From assembly GCA_911728455.2 (NCBI GenBank), contig OU452219.1:17016397-17080396 (forward strand): 64,000 nucleotides of DNA, read 5' to 3'. The notes under the pieces are model-generated. The model worked only from the letters and a program-made list of their open reading frames with translations. It did no database searches and was not told the DNA's origin. A program made the position numbers and the translations under genes. This document shows, piece by piece, positions 27,801 through 35,085 of this stretch (positions within the stretch are counted from its first letter, which is position 1; every line of letters starts with the position of its first letter). Source of the stretch: Marthasterias glacialis. Its lineage: Eukaryota > Echinodermata > Asteroidea > Forcipulatida > Asteriidae.

Positions 27801-28739
27801 CACCTGAAAGAAAAGATCACTTTTAAAAACACTTATATAGCCCCTTTAGTGAATTCCTACCCTTCTGAAACATCCATGTTTTTGAACAAGCTATTGTCAG
27901 CTTTCTATTAACCGTTGAGAATTCAAAGACTTAGATTGTTAAAGGGCCCATTAAATGTAATTTGTTTAATGCAGTCCTTGAAAATTCACCCTGGTGTCCC
28001 ATTTAACCTTAATTTAGCCATTTTCAAGGGTATTTTGGTGCCTTTTTGGTTTTTAGGCTAATGCACATTTTCATATGCATGAGCAAAAGTGTGATGATGT
28101 CATATCTGGCACAAAACTTAGTGTTGCAATTCATGCACAAAAATTGACAGAATTTAGGATACTTCACTGTTGTAATCTGTCGGGAGCAGGGATGGAGGGT
28201 TGCGATCATCGCAACTATTCTTTTTAGTGATTCATTGTGTCAGTTCATGGCAGTAAGCCAATGAGCAAACTTTTCTCACAATTCTTTCAATCTATAGGCA
28301 AATTTGGGGTTCACATTTTCATGAATTTAACAGAAAACCACAGTGTCTCCCTGAAATGACATCACAGCAACATCGCCCTCAGTTGTCTGGAAAAGCATGG
28401 ACAATTTTAAAATTAAAGAATTGGAAGTGCACTTTTCAATAAAATTACCAAAAAATAAAATGGGATGTCAATTTGTGTTCATACACTTAAGCGGATTAGA
28501 AAGTAGCACAATATATGTTCCTTAGAAATATCCCCCTCATCTCAGCTTTTTTTCAGGGGCCCTTTAAATAAAAGATTGCCCCTTAAATTTAAAAAAAAGA
28601 TTACCCCTTAGCTTTAAAATACCGAGCCTACCTGGTGCATGAGCCCGTAGCTAAACCCTAGGTTTTCTTCCTCCGCTGTGCCGTCGCCGTTGTCACCGTA
28701 GCTGCTTTGGTAGGGTGAGTTTGACGAGGAATTCATCAT
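13626..28739 (-). CDS. DDHD1: DDHD1-type phosphatidic-acid-preferring phospholipase A1 (12 coding exons, 745 aa)
   Basis: The gene is joined from exons 28632-28739, 27280-27712, 25125-25283, 24571-24699, 23802-23949, 22261-22489, 20357-20622, 19201-19279, 17922-18071, 16742-16952, 15846-16004 and 13626-13792. Every intron is GT-AG, the phases close, and the frame ends in TAG. The family hydrolyses phosphatidic acid and phosphatidylinositol in the cytosol and at membranes, influencing mitochondrial shape and vesicle traffic. Visible parts are a proline-rich N-terminus, a WWE-like block with RWFYKD and KKWVPF (about 113-180), VFVVHGIG (305-312), the lipase nucleophile motif AHSLG with Ser438, and a DDHD domain from about 518 to the end (FFCVGSPLAVF, HPADPVAYRLEPL, TSHSSYWSSAD). 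Human DDHD1 is somewhat longer, mainly at the N-terminus. No SAM domain is present, which argues for DDHD1 rather than DDHD2 or SEC23IP. The start is the first of two adjacent ATGs; untranslated exons are not defined. Confidence 0.93.
14593..14945. repeat. 60-bp minisatellite, about six units, in DDHD1 intron 11
   Basis: A 60-bp unit containing ACAGCTTTCCTAATGACATC and CTTAACCCTTTCATT is repeated about six times almost without change; one unit has AACAAC for AACCAC, and the first is about 7 bp shorter. Because 60 is a multiple of three, a frame stays open and would read MTSCHHNHYICLNPFITAFL repeatedly. I regard that frame as a by-product of the unit length, since it lies inside an intron on the opposite strand to the gene. 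Confidence 0.9.
15340..15521 (-). mobile_element. tRNA-derived SINE, complete head
   Basis: On the minus strand it starts with an A-box-like stretch (GTAGTCTAGTTGGTAAGACA), then a B box (GGGTTCGAATCCAA), then a body with the conserved ACTCAGTACTTTC and CACTGATGTGTG blocks on the plus strand. It lies in DDHD1 intron 11 in the same orientation as the gene. It is not a functional tRNA gene because the acceptor stem and 3' half do not close. Confidence 0.75.
15846..16004 (-). CDS. DDHD1: DDHD1 exon 11
   Basis: Encodes EGIGGFLAKFSRSGSEERD followed by an acidic linker. It matches the glycine-rich GKGLGGMLFSRFGRSS region of human DDHD1 inside the DDHD domain. The acceptor is TTTTTCTGCAG, the donor is G|GTAAGT, and the phase is 1 on both sides. 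Confidence 0.88.
16742..16952 (-). CDS. DDHD1: DDHD1 exon 10
   Basis: Encodes AYRLEPLMLKHYANISPMTI, completing the conserved HPxDPVAYRxEPL signature begun in exon 9, then a less conserved loop. The acceptor is CTCCTTTAG in phase 0 and the donor is ACTG|GTAAGA in phase 1. Confidence 0.92.
17640..17765. repeat. Copy of the 34.9-kb GGGAGACTTTTGAG repeat
   Basis: It shares GACTTTTGAGA, GGCAGCAGACAC, TGACAGTTCT and GTAGTTCTGAGCATG, in the same order, with the foldback element at 34928-35085. It lies in DDHD1 intron 9. Confidence 0.6.
17922..18071 (-). CDS. DDHD1: DDHD1 exon 9
   Basis: Encodes LDSFFCVGSPLAVFLVMRGF through IFNIYHPADPV. This is the start of the DDHD domain (about residues 518-567) and is nearly identical in pattern to human ENFFCMGSPLAVFLALRG and IFHPTDPV. 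The acceptor is TTTGTAAACAG, the donor is GTT|GTAAGT, and the phase is 0 on both sides. Confidence 0.93.
18108..18320 (-). mobile_element. tRNA-derived SINE, left copy of a tandem pair
   Basis: It has the same minus-strand architecture as the 15.3-kb copy: a head with CTAGTGGAAAAGAAAT, a B-box GGGTTCGAATCTCAC, then a body ending near an ATTTGCATCAG motif on the plus strand. It lies in DDHD1 intron 8 and is followed directly by another copy. Confidence 0.75.
18345..18595 (-). mobile_element. tRNA-derived SINE, right copy of a tandem pair
   Basis: On the minus strand it has CTAGTGGTTAAGATATCTGC (A-box region), ATGGGTTCGAATCCCACC (B box) and the shared tail ending at ATTTGCATCGGGGATGAAG on the plus strand. 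The repeated unit, including AACAATTTAATA linkers, suggests a dimeric or tandem insertion with the 18.1-kb copy. Confidence 0.78.
19201..19279 (-). CDS. DDHD1: DDHD1 exon 8
   Basis: A short exon encoding VSDLEDKLLATNQVAVSITS and PKLDFQ, which corresponds to the KRRLKEIEERL linker before the DDHD domain in the human protein. Flanked by TTTTGCAG and CAG|GTAAAG; phase 2 in, phase 0 out. Confidence 0.87.
20357..20622 (-). CDS. DDHD1: DDHD1 exon 7, lipase active-site exon
   Basis: Encodes IVKGLHTQMCRLYSIFCSRN, then KVSIFAHSLGCVIVYDILTG. The nucleophile is Ser438 in AHSLG; the lipase consensus is GxSxG, and human DDHD1 also departs from it at the first position. The acceptor follows a long T tract (TTTTTTTAG) and the donor is AAAAG|GTTGGT. 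Confidence 0.94.
21478..22077. repeat. Dispersed repeat split by a foldback insertion
   Basis: The outer parts (to about 21619 and from about 21917) match the uninterrupted copy at 8590-8890, including AACAGCTGAACAAGTTTTGAG and CACAGGTCACATGGTCTATA. Between them lies the foldback element at 21657-21916. The 12-bp AAGTTTTGAGAT occurs on both sides (21608-21619 and 21917-21928), as expected for a target duplication, although 37 extra bases separate the left copy from the left arm. Confidence 0.7.
21657..21916. mobile_element. 260-bp foldback element nested in an older repeat
   Basis: The arms start AGAATATACTATTAACTAG and end with the complement CTAGTTTATAGTATATTCT. They are complementary for about 130 bp with few mismatches, meeting near GTATACTTTGATTG. 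There is no coding capacity. It lies in DDHD1 intron 6. Confidence 0.8.
22261..22489 (-). CDS. DDHD1: DDHD1 exon 6
   Basis: Encodes LRKGSEKIINKHFPDL, then VEFLPVEWRSSLSLDSGGVS and MDILYYTSPLYRSE. Human DDHD1 has VEFLPVEWRSKLTLDGD and MDIMYYTSPLYRDE at the same place. The acceptor is TGTCTCCAG and the donor is GAG|GTAAGG. Confidence 0.94.
23802..23949 (-). CDS. DDHD1: DDHD1 exon 5
   Basis: Encodes ASTSGYRIIRGYHEEASLDD, then HLVFVVHGIGQIMDRRNIIK. The VFVVHGIG block is the oxyanion-side signature of intracellular PLA1 proteins. The acceptor is TTATCCCCACAG in phase 1; the donor ACAGA|GTAAGT leaves phase 2. Confidence 0.94.
24266..24556. repeat. (CAAA)n / (TTTG)n tetranucleotide array
   Basis: A CAAA array with some CAAC and CCAA interruptions; the purest part runs about 24313-24395. 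On the transcribed minus strand it is (GTTT)n within DDHD1 intron 4, beginning about 15 bases after the exon 4 donor at 24570. Long minus-strand frames rich in V, C, L and F across it are artefacts of the repeat. Confidence 0.92.
24571..24699 (-). CDS. DDHD1: DDHD1 exon 4
   Basis: Encodes LKQLRFKDHHVDWNSIKDVF, then IYSNSTSSRIARSIGTTIGL. The human counterpart is LSRNHVDWHSVDEVYLYSDATTS with SKIARTVTQKLGFSK. The acceptor is TTGGTTTTCAG and the donor is AAAG|GTACTC; phase 1 on both sides. Confidence 0.93.
24859..24887. repeat. (AAT)n microsatellite
   Basis: About nine to ten AAT units in DDHD1 intron 3. Confidence 0.85.
25125..25283 (-). CDS. DDHD1: DDHD1 exon 3
   Basis: Encodes DETVDAMRGTWFYHSNLEPL, then DESIATQIETEHFAEF. 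It matches human VMRGQWFIDGTWQPLEEEES with LIEQEHLNCF. The acceptor is AATGTGCACAG and the donor is CAAG|GTAATT, both phase 1. Confidence 0.92.
25939..26058. mobile_element. 120-bp foldback element in DDHD1 intron 2
   Basis: The ends CCAGGGGTGGATTTCACAAA and TTTGTGAAATCCACACCTGG are inverted repeats with one mismatch; the interior has further ACTAGTCC and GGACTAGT inversions. No coding sequence. Confidence 0.75.
26578..26752. repeat. Dispersed repeat, paired with 41537-41710
   Basis: Blocks such as GCTGGCCAAATCAGAGAAAT, GGGCATGCTGGCCAA and GGGCATGAGGCCAATGGCC are shared, nearly unchanged, with 41537-41710 in NEK2 intron 7. The start and end carry an inverted CCTCGATCTT / AAGATCAAGG pair, so it may be a short foldback element. 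Confidence 0.75.
26955..27192. repeat. Dispersed repeat, related to 42920-43270
   Basis: It shares CCAGAAACACCGGG, ACTGGGTCCTTTCACATGCA, GGTCAAGTGTCTTGCTCAAG and a terminal CACTAGACCACTCGGCC-type segment with copies near 42935-43060 and 43150-43270. The last segment resembles a tRNA-like SINE head on the minus strand, but the box motifs are weak. Confidence 0.6.
27280..27712 (-). CDS. DDHD1: DDHD1 exon 2
   Basis: Encodes a low-complexity, proline- and serine-rich stretch (PPPRPPPPRR) followed by VRWFYKDDSSKKWVPFIGYD and VRGGLYEVDI, the WWE-like block of the family. The donor is TCTG|GTGAGT in phase 1. The upstream acceptor AATTGAACAG places the boundary before GCT-ATG, so the internal ATG at 27709 is not needed as a start. 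Confidence 0.93.
27939..28567. mobile_element. 629-bp TTAA-flanked element in DDHD1 intron 1
   Basis: It begins TTAA-AGGGCCCATT (27939) and ends AGGGGCCCT-TTAA (28567), giving short inverted termini inside TTAA. No transposase frame is visible. Similar TTAA-bounded units lie at 6240, 32364 and 45815. Confidence 0.5.
28632..28739 (-). CDS. DDHD1: DDHD1 exon 1 (start codon)
   Basis: A 108-bp exon beginning with tandem ATGs (M-M-N) and encoding 36 serine- and glycine-rich residues ending FSYGLMHQ. The donor is CAG|GTAGGC, phase 0, and joins in frame to exon 2. It is the weakest-conserved exon, as expected for the family's N-terminus, but ATG, frame, donor and phase all agree. Confidence 0.8.
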
Positions 28740-29499
28740 TTAATCGTTATACTTAAGTATTCCATTTCTTGATACTCAACGAACGTTTAAATGAATAATT
28801 TCACATTTTTGTAAGGTTTTCAGTGATGCCCCTGATTCCGTGTTTAGTTTGTCGCGTGATGTTAATGCATGACGTATGGTAGACTGCTGCATATGACTGA
28901 TCTTGTTCCTCTGCCTGTGTATGGAGCTAATCATCTCATCACAAAAGATGAACCAGACTTTACTTTAGAAGCTTTTTTTTTACCTTGTTTGAAGTCTTGA
29001 GGGCGCTATACCTGCTGCCCAGATGGCGATAGTTGACTCATCGGATCACATGCGTGCAGTTGATACTAGGCCTATCTAGTGCCTTAAGTGTGAATAGTGT
29101 AAGTTCAGCTGCTGTGTGCTACTGCTAGAGGTACATGTAACTTACAAGTTACATCATTCTGGCAAAAAACTTAGACTTCTTAGACTAGAGATTAGTAAAT
29201 ATTGGCATGCTTTGGACAACGTCAATGATCAAGATTAGTACTTTTTACCACTTGGTAGTACAATAATTAGTAAGTGTATTCCATAAGGTTTATTGCTGAT
29301 CGCGCTACGACGAAATAGCGCAAAGCATGATGGGAAGACAAAGGGGGCAGTGGCAACTGTGCAGCAAGAAACATGATCCCTTTCCTATCCCATCATGCCT
29401 CCTCAGCGCAGGATGCAACCTGTTGAAATCAACCGATCGACAATAGACCTTATTGATTGTCACTTGACTAATTTGTAAAGTAATGTTACCTGGTTTCAC

Positions 29500-29612
29500 A
29501 GTGTCAGTTAATATCGTGTTACTGTTACTGTTTGTTAGTATACTGTTACTACTAGTGTTAGTGTTATGTAGTGTAGTGTTACTGTCAGTCAAAGTGTTAC
29601 TCGTGTAGTGTC
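29500..29612. repeat. Low-complexity GTTACT/AGTGTT tract
   Basis: Degenerate repeats of TGTTACTGTTACT and AGTGTTAGTGTTA type. A minus-strand reading rich in N, T and S comes from this composition. Confidence 0.7.
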
Positions 29613-29647
29613 AGTCAAATGTCAACCTCCATGGACCATGTTCAAAC

Positions 29648-29723
29648 CTACTCCTAGAACTATGAGGTTTGTTCCGCTATCGTCCAGACGATAGCGGAAC
29701 AAACCTCATAGTTCTAGGAGTAG
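29648..29723. mobile_element. Near-perfect 76-bp palindrome with flanking 9-bp direct repeat
   Basis: Perfect 37-bp arms (29648-29684 and 29687-29723) are separated by 2 bp; the arm tips read CTACTCCTAGAACTATGAGG and its complement. GTTCAAACC occurs directly on both sides (29640-29648 and 29723-29731), overlapping the outermost base. This fits a recent insertion of a tiny foldback element with a 9-bp target duplication. Confidence 0.85.
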
Positions 29724-29746
29724 TTCAAACCCACCACAACCTAAAC

Positions 29747-29857
29747 CCAGTAACTGGGGCGCTGTACTCCTTTTTTGAGATTTTGACGTTATCGGTCGTA
29801 CTAGCTGACCGATAATGTCAAAATCTAAAAAAAGGAGTACAGCGCCCCAGTTACTGG
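29747..29857. mobile_element. Foldback MITE, 'CCCAGTAACTGGGG' family, copy 1
   Basis: The ends CCAGTAACTGGGGCGCTGTA and TACAGCGCCCCAGTTACTGG are exact inverted repeats; the arms continue through CTCCTTTTTTGAGATTTTGA towards the centre. Related copies lie at 30116-30197, 47628-47789 and, as a half copy, near 50993-51055. Confidence 0.85.
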
Positions 29858-30115
29858 TTCTAACCACTACCAGTATTTAACACTCCAACTAACAGTATAT
29901 AAATTTTAGTAAACACTTAGACATGCTTTAATTTTAAATGCTTTTATTAGCTTTGTCTTTGCCTGACCTACCACCCACAGCCTGGGTTTAGCCCGTTTGA
30001 TGCATGGTTATTAACCCTCCTACCGCTAGACCATTTAAAATCATACAAAATAACACCTCTCACGGCTCCCCGTTGCTTTTGTACACACATGATATCATTT
30101 GAACAAGACATCGGG

Positions 30116-30197
30116 TAGACCCAGTAACTGGGGCGCTGTACTCCTTTTTTGAGATTTTGACATTATCTGTCGTACAGCGCCCCAGTTACTGGGTCTA
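30116..30197. mobile_element. hAT-like MITE with exact 8-bp target duplication, copy 2
   Basis: The element runs TAGACCCAGTAACTGGGG ... CCCCAGTTACTGGGTCTA. It is flanked by the direct repeat ACATCGGG at 30108-30115 and 30198-30205. An 8-bp duplication with TIRs starting TAG or CAG is characteristic of the hAT superfamily; the superfamily call is an inference. At 82 bp there is no coding capacity. Confidence 0.85.
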
Positions 30198-30256
30198 ACA
30201 TCGGGTACATTTTATTTTGCTTGTACATATTAACCCTCCTACTGTACTAGTTGTAG

Positions 30257-30325
30257 GAAATTTTGAATGGTTTTGAATGGTTTAGTAGTAGTACTACTAA
30301 ACCATTCAAAACCATTCAAAATTTC
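30257..30325. repeat. 69-bp palindrome built of TGAATGGTTT units
   Basis: Exact 33-bp arms (30257-30289 and 30293-30325) with a 3-bp centre. Each arm contains two tandem TTTTGAATGG units. The same ACCATTCAAAACCA word reappears singly at about 30401, 30498 and 30544. Confidence 0.85.
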
Positions 30326-30975
30326 AACTCTCACGTTTCCCCATTGCTATTGTACACACATGGCATTATCATTTGAACAGTGTTGATATCAAGCTCTACT
30401 ACCATTCAAAACCATTCATAGCATAGTGGGTCCATTGATTCACCAGAGCTGTGCTACCATTTGGAACAATCCTCACAAGGCTTTGAATCAGTTTACCTAC
30501 CATTCAAAACCACTTGGGGAATGAACACTGTACACAGTTATCTCACCATTCAAAACCACAACAGTGAATGGTTTCAAATGGTGCATCAACTAAATTCGGA
30601 AAAGGCACCAAGAATAGGAGGGTTAATAAGTTGGTTGGAATGGAGGTCAGATGAATTGGTGGGGGTGGGGGATGATACTGTTAGTGTTATGGGCAGTGTA
30701 AACTACTTGATAACCACTAATGTAAAAATGCTTTATAAAGTTTCTCACGGAGAAAGGAAAACTACAGTTATTTCTTAACAATATTCAGGATATTTAGAAA
30801 AAATAAAGACTGGAGTTCATGGTGTTTATCACATCATCAATCACAAATTTGATAACATCACTAACAAAATATTTTTGCCATGTTTCTTGCTTTAGCGAAT
30901 TGTGTTACAAGAATATAGTTCTACCTGCAACTGATATTCCACTTGCAACACTCTCCGACAGCAACCCAAGTCATC

Positions 30976-31239
30976 ATGTGGCCAATACTCATGGCAGGTC
31001 TACGTACCTATGCCCCCTACGTCACCTTCCCAGTTGCATTTGTAGTGGGCGCCTTTGGATTTTATATTGAGAGAACATGGCGAAGTGACAAACAGCCGGC
31101 CAGGGCAAGCATTGTAGAAGAGAGAGAGGAGCGCCTACTCGCAGCATATGCTGAACAAGATTGTACCAATGTGAACAGTCTCAAAGACAAGAAGGAAATT
31201 CCACGGACAATATTGGACAGAAATCCGCTAAGTAAATGA
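30976..31239 (+). CDS. SMIM12: Small integral membrane protein 12
   Basis: A single coding exon for 87 residues. The N-terminus MWPILMAGLRTYAPYVTFPV with AFVVGAFGFYIE closely matches human SMIM12 (MWP..., RTYAPYVTFPVAFVVG). The C-terminal half keeps the SLKDK and LDRNP-like elements (human SLKDK, LNRNR). One hydrophobic segment (about residues 13-30) is the membrane anchor, followed by a charged tail. The molecular role of the family is unknown. Human SMIM12 is 92 aa, so this is full length. I chose the ATG at 30976 because MWP is the conserved start and a splice-acceptor-like site (CCGACAG) ends at 30961, making the earlier in-frame ATG at 30943 probably intronic. It is divergent from DDHD1. 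Confidence 0.9.
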   Translation: MWPILMAGLRTYAPYVTFPVAFVVGAFGFYIERTWRSDKQPARASIVEEREERLLAAYAEQDCTNVNSLKDKKEIPRTILDRNPLSK

Positions 31240-31385
31240 AAGCTGTGAAGAAGGAGTTTTACTTGGAGAGCAATAACTCATCAAACACTGAATACTGCTT
31301 CATTGAATGTTAACAATGATTGGCATGTGGTGGCACAGACTTTTGTTTTTTCAAAGACCTTACCATTCATTGTATCATTTTGGAC

Positions 31386-31391
31386 AATAAA
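31386..31391 (+). terminator. SMIM12: Candidate SMIM12 polyadenylation signal
   Basis: An AATAAA hexamer 147 bases after the SMIM12 stop codon; a second AATAAA at 31489-31494 could be an alternative. Confidence 0.5.
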
Positions 31392-32363
31392 CGCTGGGAG
31401 AATCTTTTTCAAGAATTTAGTGCTTTTCTTAAAGATGCACTCTTGTCAACGCCACGAAAGATCACCTTCGACTGGCCCAGGCATTGTAAATAAACTAGGC
31501 ATGGGCCACAGAAATAGCTGTCGGGTAATGGTGAGTTTTTGGTGACGAGACTGCGTCTTTAAAGCAAAACAAAAAAAATGTGGTGTGAGAATATATTGCA
31601 GAGAAGCTTTCCTGGATCATTGATGATTTTTCAGAAAAAAATGACTTGAGGTGAACATTTATCTTCAATACCAATATTAGTTTGTTTCATAAATGTTATT
31701 CATATAAACGAGCCAGTAACAAGAAAACCAAGGTCATTAGGTTTAAATTTAGTAATACAATACTATACAGTGTTTTCCACTGGCTGATGATTTGAGCGAG
31801 ATGGTACAAACATTTAATCAATGAATTGAAGGGGGACTTCAGCAGGCCTTTTGCAGTACATGAAACTATGAACTCTAATGCAGTTACTGCACAAGTGTAT
31901 GTGTTGGCGGTCACATCACAGTATAGTGACGGCACCCTTTGTGATGTGGCGTCCAGTGTGCGTACTCGCAGTAACTGGGGGCAGTTCATAATTACATGTA
32001 CAGCCACAGCCACAGGCCTGCTATGATCATGACGATAGTCTCCCTTGAAGTAAAATTTAAGCAGCCCGCATACTGACAAGAATGCAGCGCTCTCGGAGGA
32101 ATGCGCAATGATTTCATCTACACATCCAAACTGTGAGGTTTTTGTCACAGAGGTCAATGAAAAAGCTTCTAAATTGGTAAATAGAAGAGCAAGGTGGTCT
32201 CTGAAAGTGGAAGAAGCGAAGCGGGCCGCTTCAAATTTGAATGGGCTAAGGAAACACTGCATGCGCAATGAACATAAAATCTTCTGGTCTCTTGATATAT
32301 GAAACACAAGTGAGGTAGCATACTTCACCATTTTCAGTGACTGCCTATTTGATTAATAGTTTT

Positions 32364-32731
32364 TTAAAGGAGCAATTCAGAATTGGTACGACAAAATATA
32401 CTTCAAGATCACAGATTTACATAAAACTTACACGGTATAATGATGATGATAGTAGAAAATATCCCTTGAAATATTTCTGTCTGAAATGCCACATTTGATG
32501 AGAAATAGATAAACTAGTTTTCCGATTGGAGTTTATCACTCAGAAACATTTTATTATTCGTGACGACTACATTGAAATGTGTAATCAGTTTTTCACTATT
32601 TTCTCGTGACCCAGATGGCCGATTGATCTCAAACTTCTACAGGTTTGTCAGTTTAGGTATATGGTGGATTACATAAAGTGCTTGTAAACACTGTTCTGTT
32701 AGCAAAAACCAATTCTGAATTGCTCCTTTAA
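32364..32731. mobile_element. 368-bp TTAA-flanked foldback element
   Basis: Starts TTAA-AGGAGCAATTCAGAAT (32364) and ends ATTCTGAATTGCTCCT-TTAA (32731); the inverted ends match for about 20 bp. The interior contains ATTTCTGTCTGAAAT and TTTTCACTATTTTCTCGTGA, shared with copies at 3.6-4.5 kb and 5.8-6.1 kb. No transposase is present. TTAA ends suggest piggyBac-type mobilisation. Confidence 0.75.
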
Positions 32732-34646
32732 TAGATGTATGGGTAAAACACAAATAATTTTGATTACTAATTGTTTTACTCGGGTCACCACCTGGCTGAT
32801 AAGGTTTGCCTTAAAGAAAATGAAACTTAATAAAAACTTATTTTGTTTTTGTTTTATGAGATTGGGGGGGGGGGAAAGTTTCTTTGAACACATCAGTTTG
32901 TCCAAAATTGATGAGTTGATGGTATCAATGCCTAGTGTAACACTTGATGTGTACATTTTGATTCAGTGGCTATCAGTCCTGGAATTTAATCTTTGACAGG
33001 GCAAGGCCGTGTTCAATTTGCAAAGGGCACTTCCATTGGAATTTCTTAAAGTCTTTTGAAGGGGCACCCAAGGCCAAGATCAGGGCAACGGAGGCCACGG
33101 CCTTCCTGTAATTGCAGGCTTTTGGGCTGTTTTCACTGAAACCTCTTTTTCACAGTCAAAGCTTATGAGAAAATGGCATTGTGCACTATGGATGCAATAT
33201 GGTTTACTTATTGCCTCCAATGAAGTCATGGTCAGAAAGCCGAATCAAATTTGCACTGGATTAAGGAAGTGATAAAACAAAATACATGTTAAAAAAAACT
33301 ATCAAGGCCAAGGCAAATGTATGCAATGTTTGTAGGTGAAGAACTATACATTAAGTGTTGAAACTGATGTCCTTTTCCACAATTTTAAATGATACTTTTT
33401 AAAGAATCCTTGGTGCTTGTGTGTGAACAGAGTTGTAATATCTAGGCCAATAAAACTTTACTTCAAAACATCTGAAGTGTTCATATGATTTGCTTTTGTT
33501 CTGAGGGAATTGTTTTACCATAATTGACCAAATCAATATTCCAGAAGTTATGTTCAGCCAAGAATACATATTTTTACAGGTATTAATATTAAACTTCTTT
33601 TTGAAAATATATTTAAAAAATGTTAACGAGTCAACAAACTTATAAATTGCAGGCGTGATATTTGGCTCTCGGGGGGAAAAAAGTAGGAATATTTTATTGA
33701 GTACAAGGCCTGACCTATTATGGTATAAGCTTTTACAGACTTATGAGGGTATTTAATAACAATTTTACAGATTTTTCTGAGGACAACCAAATCAGATTAA
33801 AGTAGAAAGAATATCATGTATGAAATCTTGTGGCAAAGTTAAATGCACATGAAAATGAATTAATATTATACAGAACTTGTTTTTTGAGAAAGTAGGAGAC
33901 TGGAATGAGTTGAATGCCAGTACCTCCTGCACCCCCCCCCCCAATATTCCATATGATAATGCCTAAATACTCATAAGCAAATGAACTTTGGCCTACATGT
34001 TAAATGGCCTCATTGTCAGGAAATTGACATAATTTTTTTTATATATTGTTATAGGTTAATTATAAGAAAATGTAAGAAAACTGTTAATAATGGTGAAATT
34101 AGTCTGTAATAATAATGTAACACAGGAATATGTGTACTTGTGGGTAGCTAGCAACGGACGAGGTACAGTAATAGACGATAGAGAAGAGACTTGTAGAAAA
34201 GACACAGTGAGGCTTCTTTGGGCTTAAAGAGGCTTATTTCTGGCTTTACAAAGAAGGTGACTCGGTGGTGTTACTCAGAGGAGAGCAGAAAGGGAGACTG
34301 ACTAAAACTACAGGGTTGTAAGAATATATATTGTTAAACCTACATCGTAACATGTATAAAGTATTGATGAATCATATTAAATCAATAGGGGTCATTGTCT
34401 AGGGTGGCGATGGACATTTACTAATGACATTTGGGGAGAGTGGTCATTAAAATATTTGGGGTAATTGGTCTACTTGGAAATTACTGGGAAATTGTATATG
34501 GGGTCAGTTTCTTGACTTGACCATAATGAAGGTACCACCTGTTTAATGGGAAATTGTTTATATGGTCAGTTGTGTTCTTGGTCACAAGCATGACAAGTAA
34601 ATAAATGAAATTAATGGCTTACAATAATAGTACCTAGTTCTTATAT

Positions 34647-34830
34647 AGCGCATGTTACAATAACGTCTCAATGCGCTTTACATAAGTACCCTGGTCATTG
34701 GGCCAATAACATTCCTGTAATCTTTCTCAGCTCCCTGGGGAGTATGCAGCCCTGGGCTGCTGTGGCGCTCCAAAGTCTTTCTCAAACACAAAATCAACCT
34801 CTACCCTTGCAGGTACCCATTTATACCCGG
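34647..34830. repeat. Dispersed repeat with TATATAGCGC motif
   Basis: Contains TTATATAGCGCATGTTACAA, ATGCGCTTTACA and a downstream GGTACCCATTTATACC. This looks like an interspersed repeat of the kind common in marine invertebrate genomes. The identification rests on pattern memory, not on a second copy in this window. Confidence 0.4.
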
Positions 34831-34927
34831 TACACTAACGTTAGAAAGCACATTGTTCAATGAAAATTCACTGAATTTACCGGAGGTTGAGAGTCATTGC
34901 TGACGAAAAGGTCTGGAACAAGGATCC

Positions 34928-35085
34928 AATGGGAGACTTTTGAGATGTTGGGGGCAGCAGACACAATGGTCCTTTTTGACAGTTCTGAGCATGGGCGCAC
35001 ATGCTCAGTTGTAGTGCCCGTGTAGTTCTGAGCATGCGGACTATTGGTGAGAAGTGTGAAAAAGGACTGTCCAAAAGTCTCCCAT
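34928..35085. mobile_element. 158-bp foldback element, GGGAGACTTTTG family
   Basis: Ends AATGGGAGACTTTTGAG and TCCAAAAGTCTCCCATTA are inverted repeats. A related, more diverged copy lies at 17640-17765. Confidence 0.7.

Larger units (their letters stand above)
30009..30388. repeat. Local duplication interrupted by two foldback elements
   Basis: TTAACCCTCCTAC ... CTCTCACG, then CCCC(G/A)TTGCT(T/A)TTGTACACACATG and ATCATTTGAACA, occurs first at 30014-30104 and again at 30231-30380. The second copy carries the 69-bp palindrome at 30257-30325. The foldback element at 30116-30197 sits between the two. Confidence 0.65.
28740..30975. promoter_or_regulatory. Divergent spacer between DDHD1 and SMIM12
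   Basis: The two genes are head to head here, so the spacer should contain both promoters and the SMIM12 5' untranslated exon. An acceptor-like CTCTCCGACAG ends at 30961, 14 bases before the SMIM12 ATG. CpG-containing DNA lies near 29000-29060 and 29295-29420, where GCATGATGGGA (29327-29337) and its complement TCCCATCATGC (29389-29399) face each other. The right half is filled with palindromes. No TATA box or transcription start can be fixed from sequence alone. Confidence 0.45.

Noticed and set aside
31696..32331. 211-codon minus-strand frame
   Set aside because: The longest non-repeat frame, but it has no recognisable domain, composition typical of non-coding DNA, overlaps a unit with inverted ends (GGGGGACT / AGTCTCCC), and would break the strand alternation. 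Not supported as a gene.
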